Below, in pieces: positions 46,947 to 56,640 of a stretch of DNA of 64,000 nucleotides (its first letter is position 1; each line of letters begins with the position of its first letter). The position numbers and the translations under genes were made by a program. The stretch spans positions 372,001 to 436,000 of the forward strand of contig JAYWVB010000006.1 in assembly GCA_039881045.1 (NCBI GenBank), in the 5' to 3' direction. The notes under the pieces were generated by a model. That model searched no databases. It had not been told where the DNA came from and worked only from the letters and a program-made list of their open reading frames with translations. The DNA comes from Chaetomium olivaceum (taxonomy: Eukaryota; Ascomycota; Sordariomycetes; Sordariales; Chaetomiaceae).

Positions 46947-47469
46947 ATGGCGGGCATCAGTCAGTTAAAGCGTCGGACAAGAGCCGATTACCCATACATC
47001 CTGGAGTACCGCACGCGGTGGTGAGCAACGTTCCCACCGCTCACTCATCTTCGACGGTGCTGACCAAGCTAGGGCCGACAACGACATGTACAACCACATG
47101 AACAACTCTATCTACAACTTCCTCTATGACTCTATCATCAACACCTATCTGATGGAGCATTGCGGGCTCAATCCATCGTCCTCCCCCCAGTACGGCATGG
47201 TCGTTCACTCTCACAATGACTATTTCGCATCCATCTCATTTCCCGCTTGTGCAGAACTCGCTCTGCGGGTTAATCGCATCGGGAACTCTAGCGTTACTTA
47301 CGAGATCGCTCTGTTCGAAAAGGGAGATGAAGCTGTTAAGTCAGTCGGCGAATTTGTGCAGGTTTTCGTTGATCGAGGAACTGCGAGGCCAAACGCAAAA
47401 GGGATGGATGCAAGGATGCGCGAAGGGCTCGAGCGCATTTTGGTGCAGAACCGCCAGAGCAAAATGTAA
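46947..47469 (+). CDS. hotdog-fold acyl-CoA thioesterase
   Basis: Exon 1 is 46947-47020 and exon 2 is 47073-47469, joined by a 52-nt intron (GTGAGC, CTGAC, CTAG) inside the signature YRTRWADNDMYNHMNN. The product is 156 residues, the normal size of the 4-hydroxybenzoyl-CoA thioesterase/YbgC-like family, which hydrolyse acyl-CoA thioesters. The conserved Asp in RWADNDMYNHMNN is the usual catalytic residue; SHNDYFASISFPACAEL and SSVTYEIALFEKGDEAVKSVGEFVQVFVDR follow. The acyl substrate is unknown. It is the last ordinary host gene before the transposon block. Confidence 0.9.
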
Positions 47470-47735
47470 GAATCTTCAAGACCGAGCAGTACACAACTGT
47501 AGGTCGCTTCGGAATTCAATACATAAAACGTTGTAATCTGTTTACTCTGTGACCTGTAATTCCACTGTTACTTATTGTTTAGAATGGGTATACAGACACC
47601 CTTGCATTCAAACAATAAAGCGGTGAGACACCTGAGACTGTAAGGTGCTGGCCCTATAGCGACAATAGATAGGTGTACAATATTCTATTCTTAAACCTTA
47701 AGGAGAGAAAAGATAATTTACAGACTCGGAATATA

Positions 47736-48065
47736 TGACGAACCTCTCCTGGACCTCGTCCTGTTAGGGTTCAGTCTGATTGAAGGTGTCTTGCAAAGGT
47801 ACTAGGTTCGGTGCAGCCAAAAGGTGCACAACAAAGACTTGTCTCAACAGTAGGCTCTCGAGCTTGTAGCGAACTGTAGTTGTGATTGCTAACTGGAGAA
47901 CTCCCAGAGCTCTCCAGAACGAGTGACTATATACTATCTAATTCCCGGGTGCTCAGTCTGCTCAGTCGCTGAGCCCACTGAGCACGTTGCTCATTGGCCA
48001 TGTTAACGATTGGTCCGGGGCGTCCCGCGCCCCACCCTCGTACCTTCAACACAGTGGACGTGACA
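47736..48065 (-). repeat. left LTR (3' LTR of the gypsy element), 330 bp
   Basis: Read on the minus strand it starts TGTCACGTCC and ends GTTCGTCA. The low-coordinate part is nearly identical to the other two LTR copies. The U3 part holds one GCTCAGTCGCTGAGCCCACTG unit and a GGGGCGTCCCGCGCCCC palindrome. Confidence 0.9.
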
Positions 48066-48181
48066 CGATGCCCCTCCTCCGAGGCCGACGTCCCGGTGGC
48101 CTCGTCTGTTATTTCCCCCTTCCCCGGCAACGCTGGTCCATACTTCCCTGGTGAGTATCCCTTCTTCCCTCGCTCTCCACC

Positions 48182-48673
48182 ATGTCTAACCGAGTGGTTA
48201 AGAGTTCGAAACGTGATTCTACCCAACGCCGCAAGGACCTTGCTGGCGATATCTCGTTCTTTGGCATCGATATGCTTCCTTGTTCTTATTGCGAGGCCAA
48301 CGATCTCAAAGACTGCCGAGCCTTGGATCGTTCTGCCAAGTGCAACAATTGTCTTGGGCTTGGTCGTTCTGATTGCGACGTCCATGGTCTTACGCGCACC
48401 TTGTCTGCCTCCTTTCGTCGTCAGAAAGAGCAACTGGACAAGGAGGAGGAAGAGGCGAACGCCGTGATCCTCCAGGCCGCCTCCAAGCTAGCGCGTCTTC
48501 GGTCTCAACGCCTTGCTCTGTCGGAGCGCTTCCACAAGGCAGCCGCTCGCGAGGAGCGCATCATCGAGGACCAGGAGCGGGAAGAGGCACTGGCCACTCT
48601 TGCCTCGCAGCCTGCCGACTCGTCTGGGGTCCAAGAGTCTGTCGTCCCTTCCTTGGTAACGTCTTCCGACTGA
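48182..48673 (+). CDS. antisense ORF of the retrotransposon, Zn2Cys6-like and coiled-coil
   Basis: A 163-codon frame with its own ATG lies on the plus strand, between the 3' end of pol and the left LTR, opposite to gag and pol. The N-terminus is basic. Residues 33-70 have six cysteines in the order C-x2-C-x7-C-x8-C-x2-C-x7-C, close to the fungal Zn2Cys6 binuclear cluster. Residues 80-135 form a charged, Leu/Ala-rich coiled coil (RRQKEQLDKEEEEANAV, ASKLARLRSQRLAL, EERIIEDQEREEAL). The frame is open and ends with TGA. The left LTR lies 116 bp upstream and could serve as a promoter in this direction (inference). I have a general memory of short Cys-rich coiled-coil hypothetical proteins being frequent in fungal genomes but cannot check it here. 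Function unknown; possibly a regulator of the element. Confidence 0.6.
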   Translation: MSNRVVKSSKRDSTQRRKDLAGDISFFGIDMLPCSYCEANDLKDCRALDRSAKCNNCLGLGRSDCDVHGLTRTLSASFRRQKEQLDKEEEEANAVILQAASKLARLRSQRLALSERFHKAAAREERIIEDQEREEALATLASQPADSSGVQESVVPSLVTSSD

Positions 48674-48680
48674 CTGGTTC

Positions 48681-51600
48681 TTAGTTTCTCCCTGGGCGAC
48701 CCTTTCCTCGCCGGGGTTGATTTGTCCGCGGGGTTCCCCTTGGTCGATCCGGGTTCCTCTGGTGGAACTCCTGAAGTTTCTCGGGGCAGTTGAGATTTGT
48801 AGCGGGTTGCCATGAATTGTCTTCTGGGCCAAAGTCCAGCCACTTGACCAAATACTCCAACTGTCCTTTCGTGATGCGTGAATCTAGGACTTCCTCAACG
48901 TCCCACTCCTCCTCTTCGTCTTCTGCCTCAGCGTCCTTGTCGAGTCTCGCGTTCTTGGGCGCTGGTTCCAGAAGCGAGATGTGGAAAACGTTGGTCCGTA
49001 GTCGCATTGTTGAGGGTAACGCGAGTGCGTAATTGTTCTCCGAAATCTTTTTGTCGATTTTGAACGGTCCGATTTTGCGAAAGTCGAGCTTCCTGCTCGG
49101 TCGTTTCGTGCGAAGATTCCGAGAAATGAGGTAAACTTTGCCCCCCTCTTCTAGGCGAGGTCCCTCGAGCCTGTTTCTGTCGTAGAACTTCTTCATCCTG
49201 GTTCTTACGAACTCGAGTTCCTCTCTGAGCATCGCGTGCAGCGAGCTCATCTTGTCGGCTTTGACTGCCGCTCTGGGCACCGAGACCTCGGGCCCTTGTC
49301 GCAAATCTGCTTCGTAGCCGTAATTCGCGAAGAATGGCGTGACCTTCGTGGTCTCCGTGACGGTGGTGTTGTAGGCGAGTTGTGCCGTTGGCAGCAGCTC
49401 GACCCAATCATCCTGCTGGAAATTGACATACAACCTAGGTATTGTTCGACAACTGGTTGAGTCGTTCCGTCTGTCCGTCCGTTTGTGGGTGGTAAGCGGT
49501 CGAAAGCTTACTCTTCGTACCCAGCTTCGTCATCAGAGCTGCCAAAACTTTGATGCGAACTTCGTGTCTCTGTCCGTGATCCATTCCTCCGGCCATCCGT
49601 GGACCGAGGTGATGTTGCGATAGATCACGTCTGCGAGTTGTTCTGCTGACCATGTCTCCTTGTAAGGGAGGAAATAGCTCCACTTGATGAGTCTGTCCAC
49701 CATTGGAGGATGCTGTCGTATTCCACTCCCGTTACTGAATCTTGGAGGCTGGTAGTTTGGTGATGAAGTCCATTCGTCACCGAACTCCATGGTCGTTCTG
49801 CGACTGGCAATGCTGCAACAGCCCATATGGTTGTGCCGTGGTTTGCTTCGTCCGCAGAGGTCGCACTCTGCCAGGACTGCTTCTGTCGCTGTTTGATTCC
49901 TGGGAAGTCGTAGTTTGCTTGACTTTCGCAATTTTTTGCTGATTCCCATGTGTCCTCCGAGTTTCGACTCGTGGATTTCCGAATGAGCTCCTTCTGGTCG
50001 CTGAGCCTGACGTAGGCCTTGTCGTGGTACCAGAGTCTCGTTCCTTCAAGTCGCAATCCCGCGATCTTGGATTCTGGCTCTTCTTGCCATGCATCGCGCT
50101 CGTTGTCCGCGATGGTTCCTTGGAAATCTCGTTCCAAACGTTGTTCCCTGAAGGCCGCACAGCATTCTACAATGTTGCAGCGGCCTGGCTTCGGGATCTT
50201 CCGACTGTTGCTGAAGTGCTGCGATCTCGTAGTCTTCAGTCGGTTGGGAAGCATGCCGTAGCGATCCGTCTGTTGATGTAGCAATGGTGGTGAGGCTTCA
50301 GATGTGTTGTCGTGGTGATCCGCTCGTCTACTCAAGGCGTCCGCTCGTGCGTTCTCTGAGCCTTTCTTGTAGTGGATCGTGAAGTTGAATTCGGACAGAA
50401 ATTCTGCCTATCGAGTTTGTCGTCCGTTCAGCACCTTCGTGGTGGTGAAGTATCGTAAGTTCTTGTGGTCCGTGTACACCTGCACTTCGTGTGTTGTGCC
50501 GCTGAGGTACGGTCTCCATTCCTGGAACGCTTCCATGATTGCGAGAAGTTCCTTGTCGTGGATCGGGTAGTTGAGCCTTGGTTCTTCGAGTTTTTTGGAA
50601 AAGAACGCCACTGGATGAAGCTTGCCGTCCTTGTCTCTCTGGCCAAGTTGTCCTCCGATCGCGAAGTTCGAGGCGTCAGCTTCGACTTCGAAAGGTGTGC
50701 TTGGATCAGGCAGCATGAGCACAGGATCGGCGATGATTGCTTCGCGGATCCGTTGGAAAGCCTGCTCGTGCTCCTGTTTCCACTGGAATGTGGCATCCTT
50801 TTTGGTAAGTTCGTGTAGAGGTCTCGTGATGTCGCCAAAATTATTGATGAACATTCTGACGAAGTTGACGAATCCGATGAATCCTCTGACCTCTGTGGCG
50901 TTCGTCGGTGTCGGCCACGTCCTGACAGCTTCCAGTTTCTCGGGTTCAATCTTGACCCATCCCGGGGAGATCTCATAACCCAGAAACACTGTCTTCTTGA
51001 CGTGAAACTCGCTCTTGTCTTTGTTGACTGACAACTTGTGCTCGTGCAGTGCATCCAGCACCTGCCGCACATGTTCCTTGTGTTCCTCGAGTGTCTTGGA
51101 GTAGATGAGGATGTCATCCAAGTAACAGACCGCAAACTTATCGAGACAATGCCGAATTGCGTGGTCAATGGCGGCTTGAAATGTCGCTGGTGCGTTGGTC
51201 AACCCAAACGGCATGACGAGGTACTCGTAATGCCCGTAGGGTGTCCGAAAAGCCGTCTTCCATTCGTCTCCTTCCTTGATGCGGATGTGGGCGTACGCTG
51301 TTGGAAGGTCGAGTCGCGTGAAGTATTGTGCCCCTGACAGCTGGTCTCGAAGCCTCGAGATTAGTGGCAGTGGGTAGCGGTTCTTCACCGTCTCGTTGTT
51401 CAACTGTCGGTAGTCCACGCACATCCTGAGCTTCCCATCTTTCTTTGGAACGAAAAGGACTGGGTAGCCCGCCGGCGATGTCGATGGTCTGATGTGCCCT
51501 ATCTCGAGGTTCTTTTCGAGATAGCTCCTCAACTCTGCATCTTGCTTCTCGTTGGTGTGGTACACCTTGAAGAATTTCAACTGGGCTCCTTCCTTGAGTT

Positions 51601-52636
51601 TGATCTCGTGATCCCAAGGTCCGTGGTCTGGTAGCCCTGCGAGATGTTTTGCTGTGAACGCCGGGTGCCCCTTGTAGTCGTCTGGGATCTGTCCCGTCTT
51701 CGCGTTCTTCGCCGTACCTTCGTAGTACGCGAACTTGTGTCCTGACTCGATGAATGATGCTTCGAGTTCCTTGACTTCTTTTGATGTCAGCTCGATGTTT
51801 GCTGCCTCGAGCTGAGTGACCCATTGTTCGTGTTTGAGCATTCCGTGCTCGTCGACTGAGACGACGGCGATGGTTCGTTCCTCCCGTGTCTGCTTCTTTC
51901 GTCGTGTGCCGCTTCTTCCGGATTTCAGAGTACGTCCTTCTGTACTGGCTGCTTCCTGCGGTGGGCCCGTAGAGGGGGTTCGTTCTGACCCGCTGCTCGT
52001 TCGTGGCTCCTGTTCTGCGCGTTCTCCCATCGAGTTGGTTGGATGCTCCCGCCGTTCCCGCGGTTGCAGATGGCCATCTCCCTTCCAACTGATGTCCGGG
52101 TCATAGCCCCTGTGCCATGGGCGTCCGAGAATCATGTCTTTCTCCGGCCCCATGTCCACAATATCGAATACCACTTGGGTGGTCTTTCCTGCCACCTCAA
52201 TGTTGAGTGGTTCTGTTTCTCGTCGTACCCATTGTGTGTCGAATGGTCCTTTGACGACGTGTGGTTGTTTCTTGATCCTCCATGGGATTCTGAGTTGATT
52301 CACAAATGTGGGCGAGATGAGATCCATCTGCGCTCCTCCATCCACTAGCGCGAGGGCCTCGAATTTCCCCCATCGCGCTGTGATCCAGAGCCTGTTGTCT
52401 GGCTTGGTGCTTCTTACAGCAGCTACTTCGTGTTCGCCTGCTGGGAGGTCGTTATAAGGCTTCTGTTTGCGCCAGTTCTTCCTGTACTGCGCGGCCTGTC
52501 TCCGTTGTGGTGGAGTTAGAGACTTCCGGGCCCCTCGGAGGGCCCTGAGCCGTTTCCCAAGCTCTCGTGGTGTTTCAAGGCGTCCCTGTCCGCACCTTGG
52601 CTTGCGGCGTCGATCGTTCGGTGTTCCTGGAGCCAT
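48681..52636 (-). pseudogene. gypsy pol: protease, RT, RNase H, integrase, chromodomain (broken)
   Basis: The frame 52636-50408 (742 codons) holds the aspartic protease (ALVDGGAQMDLIS), reverse transcriptase (FTRLDLPTAYAHIRI, catalytic CYLDDILIYSK) and the start of RNase H (EADASNFAIGGQ, VYTDHKNLRYF). It stops at a TAG at 50408-50410 where the family has Trp; the change is C to T before A on the plus strand. The same frame then continues (AEFLSEFNFTIHYKKGSENARADALSR). From about 50,000 to 49,430 the integrase (HESKLGGHMGISKKLRK, WITDRDTKFASKFW, STAYHPQTDGQTERLNQ) is split among frames by several single-base shifts. From 49433 one frame covers the integrase C-terminus and a chromodomain (WDVEEVLDSRITKGQLEYLV ... 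WLDFGPEDNSWQP), ending at 48681. Confidence 0.9.
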
Positions 52637-52671
52637 TGGCTCATCCAGGGTTCGATTCGTCTCCTGGTGCT

Positions 52672-53561
52672 GTGATGATATTGTTCTGCTTGCCGTACTG
52701 CTCGAACTCGGTGGAGTGGTGGCTTTCGTGACCGTCGAGAATCAATAACCGGTGCGTGCCCTTTGTCCGAGGCGCCGTATGGTGATCGAAATGCTTGATC
52801 CAATCTAGGCCAACTGCATCGGTAGTCCAGCCATTGTGGGTAGTTGCAATACGCCAGTCGAGGGGTAGGCCGCACTCCCGGTACCAGTTGGCAAGGTGAT
52901 ATTGCGCTGCCAAGATGATGAACGGAGGGATCGCCCAACCAAGGGCATTGACTCCCTGAATTACAGTCGCCCATTCGCGGTTGCCAGGCTGGGCTAGCTT
53001 TGCCCTGCCAAAGCCATCCGAGGTTGTGACTACCATGCCCGTAGAGATGATGCCCATCATGAACCCGGTCTCATCAAAGTTGTAGATATCGTTATCCAGG
53101 ATACCGTACTTAGCTATCATGTTCCGTACAAGCGTAAACCAGTCACCGATGATCTTTGGATCCTCGCACTTAGCCCTCTGGTAGTTGTATCTACGCACAC
53201 GACGCATCTTGAGCTGTTTGTGGCGTTTGACAAAGTTGTGGGCCCAGAGCTTGCCGACAGGGGGTGCGTCGCGTACGCGTAGTAGTTGGTTGGCCATATC
53301 TTCTACACCACGTAGCCTAGGCGAGAAAGCTCGCGTAGAGAGGTTAAGGATGTATTGAACAATCGTCTGCTCTTCGAGATCCGTAAGCTTGCGCGAGTTC
53401 GCTGGCAAATCGCGTCGTGCACGCTGACCAGCGCGTCGGCCGTGGAGTGTTGATACCGGGACATCGTAGAGCTTAGCTGCAGCCCTAAGGCTTATCTTCT
53501 TGTCGTTTTGGAGCGCTTGAAGGGCTAAGAACACCCTCTCTTCCTTTGAAGGAGGGGACAT
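52672..53561 (-). pseudogene. pogo/Fot1-like transposase, 5' half (element B)
   Basis: The frame starts at the ATG at 53561 (MSPPSKEERVFLALQAL). It has an N-terminal helix-turn-helix (LRAAAKLYDVPVSTLHGR), the CENP-B-type domain (PPVGKLWAHNFVKRHKQL) and the first two acidic residues of the DDE triad in YNFDETGFMMG and LLILDGHESHHS. The coding sequence is clean. It breaks off after NNIIT at 52672-52674 (a CAC shared with the gypsy), and gypsy pol leader sequence follows. The missing 3' half lies at 58914-59707 on the same strand but in the wrong order. Confidence 0.92.
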
Positions 53562-53628
53562 ATTGCGTTGTAGAGTTGTGGAGGAAGATGTAACGTTGAG
53601 ATTGCAGGGGACCCGTTGTGGTGGAGAC

Positions 53629-53645
53629 TGTTCGGCTCGCTTATA
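53629..53645 (-). repeat. 5' terminal inverted repeat of pogo element B
   Basis: The 17-bp TATAAGCGAGCCGAACA lies here on the minus strand, about 70 bp before the transposase start codon. The same sequence occurs at 58833-58849 and again at 58850-58866 on the plus strand, at the other end of the element. Confidence 0.8.
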
Positions 53646-53860
53646 ATATATGTTATAGAAGATTTTAAATTCTAGGATCTTTTTCTCCTTAGCTAGTAAT
53701 AAAGGGTCTATTAAAGATTAAGATCTTAATCTGTAGCATTATACTTTATCTACTAGATTTATGGAGGGAGCTCCTTTTCTATAACCTTAATACTAATAGT
53801 CCAGAGAGTTTTAATAAGGTTATATAAATTAATTTAAACCTTACTTAATAAATCACTTAT
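53646..53860 (+). mobile_element. RIP-mutated gypsy integrase relic, right part
   Basis: This AT-rich stretch keeps a faint integrase pattern on the plus strand: GATTTTAAATTC corresponds to DTKF and a later stretch to STAYHPQTDGQ, with many C-to-T and G-to-A changes. It appears to continue the relic at 58503-58832 if the DNA is read as a circle. The identification rests on alignment by eye. Confidence 0.5.
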
Positions 53861-55975
53861 AATTATTATTATTATTATTATTCCTACACCAAATGCCCTG
53901 GGGCGCGCCGGTCCTTCTACTGCTATTTACAAAGGGAACCGTACCGTATAGGCCGGATAAAAACCTCTGTCTACCACTTTGAGACAACAATCTGTGAATC
54001 CGTCATACTGCAAAAGAAAGGAGGCCCTTTGCCGGCCTCCGTGCCCTCTAGCCCTCCCCATCCACTGTTTCTAGCTCCAGCCTTCTGGCTAGGCTATACT
54101 CCAGTAGCCGGCCAGAGTCCATCAGCCAGCCAAGGACCTTCCTAACAAATCTTCTGCTCCGGGCACCCGCTCCCCGTAATACGGTTTGTAGGTCCCGATG
54201 TGACCGAATCTCTCTGCCGTCCCACGGCCTTTGTAACGGCGGGTCGGGGCACCAAACCACCAAGTGCTCCACTGTCTCCCTGCCTCTCCCGCACTCGCAA
54301 TAGGGGGTACGGACCTCCGGGACTTTCACCCTGAACAGGTAGTCCCGGAGGCCTATATCCCCGATACGGGCCTGGGAAAGGAGGGAGCTCTGCGCCTTTG
54401 TAAACCTTCGTGTCTCATCAGAGCTTTGTCGGTAAATAAGAGGGCTGGGGGGTCTTCGTCGGCTATCCTCCTGTTTAATACCCTCTGTCGAGTAGTACTT
54501 TGTTGACTAGCTCTCTGTTGTTCCCACCGGGCCTGCCAGGCCAGTTCGACCACCTCCTTGGTATTCGACCCCCTATCCTTCCCCCCGATCTTCCGTTTGT
54601 AGTTAACCCACTGGGCCACTGCACTAGCGGCTAGTTCAGTGGGCGTGGGGCTCTGCGGGCCCCCTGACGGGGCCTCCGGCCTCGGGTTTTCCTCCTCTTG
54701 TTGAACCTTCGGTAGACCTTATTGCAGGCCTCAGTGATGAGATGCCCCGTGGTTATTCTCTCGGCCTCCGGCCCAGCCCCTGATTGTAGGGCCTGCTTCT
54801 GTAGCCGGCCCTCGAAGTCGGCCAGCCGCTTGTTGAGATATAAGTCTAGCGGTGGCACCCAGGCCTCTGTTTCTAAGCACCGAATAGGAGCTGACTTGTA
54901 TGCCCCTACTACTGTTCGAAGGCTCCTGTTATGAGCTTTTGACAAGACCTTTGCAGGCCCCTTCGGCCTTAGCTCTTGGAGCTGTTGGTTGGTGGAAGCT
55001 GGAGGCTCCGTAAGCTATGGCACTGCGGATGCACTTACGTAGACCTCCCAGCCCTGGATAGGCTCGGGCCCCACGTCTTTGCTGCAATCCTCGATAAGGC
55101 GAAATCTTGGGTTTTGAGTTTCCGTTCCACAGCTTGTTGGTGCGCCCTCCATGATAGCTTCCAGTCCAGCCAGACGCCTAGAAACCGAGCCGATTCCACT
55201 GGCTTAACTGTGCTGTAGCCACTAGCCCCTGGGTGGGCCAGGGCCACCGGGTTCGCCCACTGTCTCCGACCTTTGTTGAAGTGAATTCATTCGCACTTTT
55301 GGGGTGCAAACGCCATCCCCCGGGTACCAGCCCACTGCAAGCAGGTCTTCCAAGCTTTTTCTAGTTGCTGTGTATTGGCCTCTGGGTTCTTTCCAAAGGC
55401 CAGTAGGTTTGTGTCGTCTGCGAACCCTACTATGCTAACCAGTGGATGAGCTGTTTTCAGGGCCTGATATAGGGAGGCAATGTAGAGGATAAATAGGATC
55501 GGGGATAGTGGTGAGCCCTGGGGGACTCCCGCTATGACTGGGATGTCCTCTGTTTTCTGGCCGTCGAAGTGGAGGATCGCAACTCTGTTACTTAACCACG
55601 CCTTCACCCACAGAACCACCCACTGTGGGTAACCCTGTAGCCGAAGAGTGGCTAGTAGCCGGGTGTGGTTGACGGTGTCGAATGCCCCTGAGATATCCAG
55701 CTGTAGAAGGGAGGCGGTTGCTTTCTGCCGCCAGGCCTCCTGGACTTGGGCTACGACTAGCCGAATCGCTACTTCTGTTGACCTATGCTCTCGGTTTCCC
55801 ATCTGCTCCGCTGGCAGTAGGCCGTAGGTCTGCAGCACTAGTAATCCTCTTTGCTACCAGTGCTTCTATGACCTTCCCAACTGTAGGTAGGAGGGCTATA
55901 GGCCTGTAACCTCCTGGAGTTCGGTAGGTACTCGGCTCTTTTCCGGGCTTTGTAGGACAACTGTTTTGGCCCTCT
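53861..55975 (-). mobile_element. 5'-truncated LINE (non-LTR retrotransposon), copy 1
   Basis: Minus-strand pieces at 55838-55287 (RT), 55247-55035, 54945-54631, 54619-54353 and 54329-54048 form the C-terminal part of one LINE ORF2. They are in different frames because of small shifts. The C-terminal zinc motif is YCECGRGRETVEHLVVWC. A 3' UTR with a GGAGGCC/GGGCCTCC hairpin follows, and the element ends in an (ATT)n run at 53861-53882 (AAT on the coding strand) in place of poly(A). The 5' end is lost near 55975, where RIP-type AT-rich DNA begins. The overall make-up fits the Tad1-like LINEs of fungi. Confidence 0.85.
55287..55838 (-). pseudogene. LINE reverse transcriptase fragment
   Basis: The 183-codon frame has the RT core: LLQLDISGAFDTVNH, the GVPQGSPLSPILFILYIA block and the catalytic GFADDTNLLA. 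It ends at a stop right after FAPQKCE, where an intact ORF2 would continue; the following C-terminal pieces are in other frames. Upstream, the finger part beginning MLQTYGLLPAEQMG is present but the endonuclease is missing. Confidence 0.85.
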
Positions 55976-56256
55976 TATAGTATTTAGTTATATTACTAAA
56001 CCTCAACAAAAAAGATAACTATTTGTAGCGAGCTATAAATCTTAACTACCTTGAAAATCTTTAAAGGTTTTACTAGAGAAACCTAGACCAATTATACTAA
56101 AAAGGCTAATCGAACCTATTAAGGAAGCTAATAAAGGAAGGATTAGAAATGGAGTATTAATAACTAGAAGGATATAAAAATATAAGTATATCATTTATAT
56201 CTAGAGAAGATTAAGTAGTGGTTTAGTAGGAATTATATCTATTAGAGAATAATAAT
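55976..56256. other. AT-rich, RIP-type DNA
   Basis: This stretch is very AT-rich and has stops in all frames. It separates the LINE from the solo LTR and is probably more of the gypsy relic in which both are inserted, but I could not align it convincingly. Confidence 0.5.
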
Positions 56257-56619
56257 TGTCACGACCACTGTGAAGGTACGAGGGTGGGGCGCGGGACGCC
56301 CCGGACCAATCGTTAACATGGCCAATGAGCAACGTGCTCAGTGGGCTCAGCGACTGAGCAAGGTGAGCAGCGTGCTCAGTGGGCTCAGCGACTGAGCAGA
56401 CTGAGCACCCGGGAATTAGATAGTATATAGTCACTCGTTCTGGAGAGCTCTGGGAGTTCTCCAGTTAGCAATCACAATTACAGTTCGCTACAAGCTCGAG
56501 AGCCTACTGTTGAGACGTCTTTGTTGTGCACTTTTTGGCTGCACCGAACCTAGTACCTTTGCAAGACACCTTCAATCAGACTGAACCTTAACAGGACGAG
56601 GTCCAGAAGAGGTTCATCA
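56257..56619 (+). repeat. solo LTR of the gypsy family, opposite orientation
   Basis: It runs TGTCACGACC ... GTTCATCA on the plus strand, 363 bp. Compared with the left LTR it has a second copy of a unit of about 36 bp (GCTCAGTGGGCTCAGCGACTGAGCA) in U3. Its R-U5 variants (GACGTCTC, AATTG) agree instead with the right LTR. No internal gypsy sequence adjoins it on either side. Confidence 0.9.
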
Positions 56620-56640
56620 CATAAATCTTAATATTTACTA

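Noticed and set aside
48182..48220. tRNA-like boxes (CCGAGTGGTTAAG and GTTCGAAAC)
   Set aside because: The spacing between the A-box-like and B-box-like parts is far too short, no acceptor stem can be formed, and the stretch begins an open reading frame.
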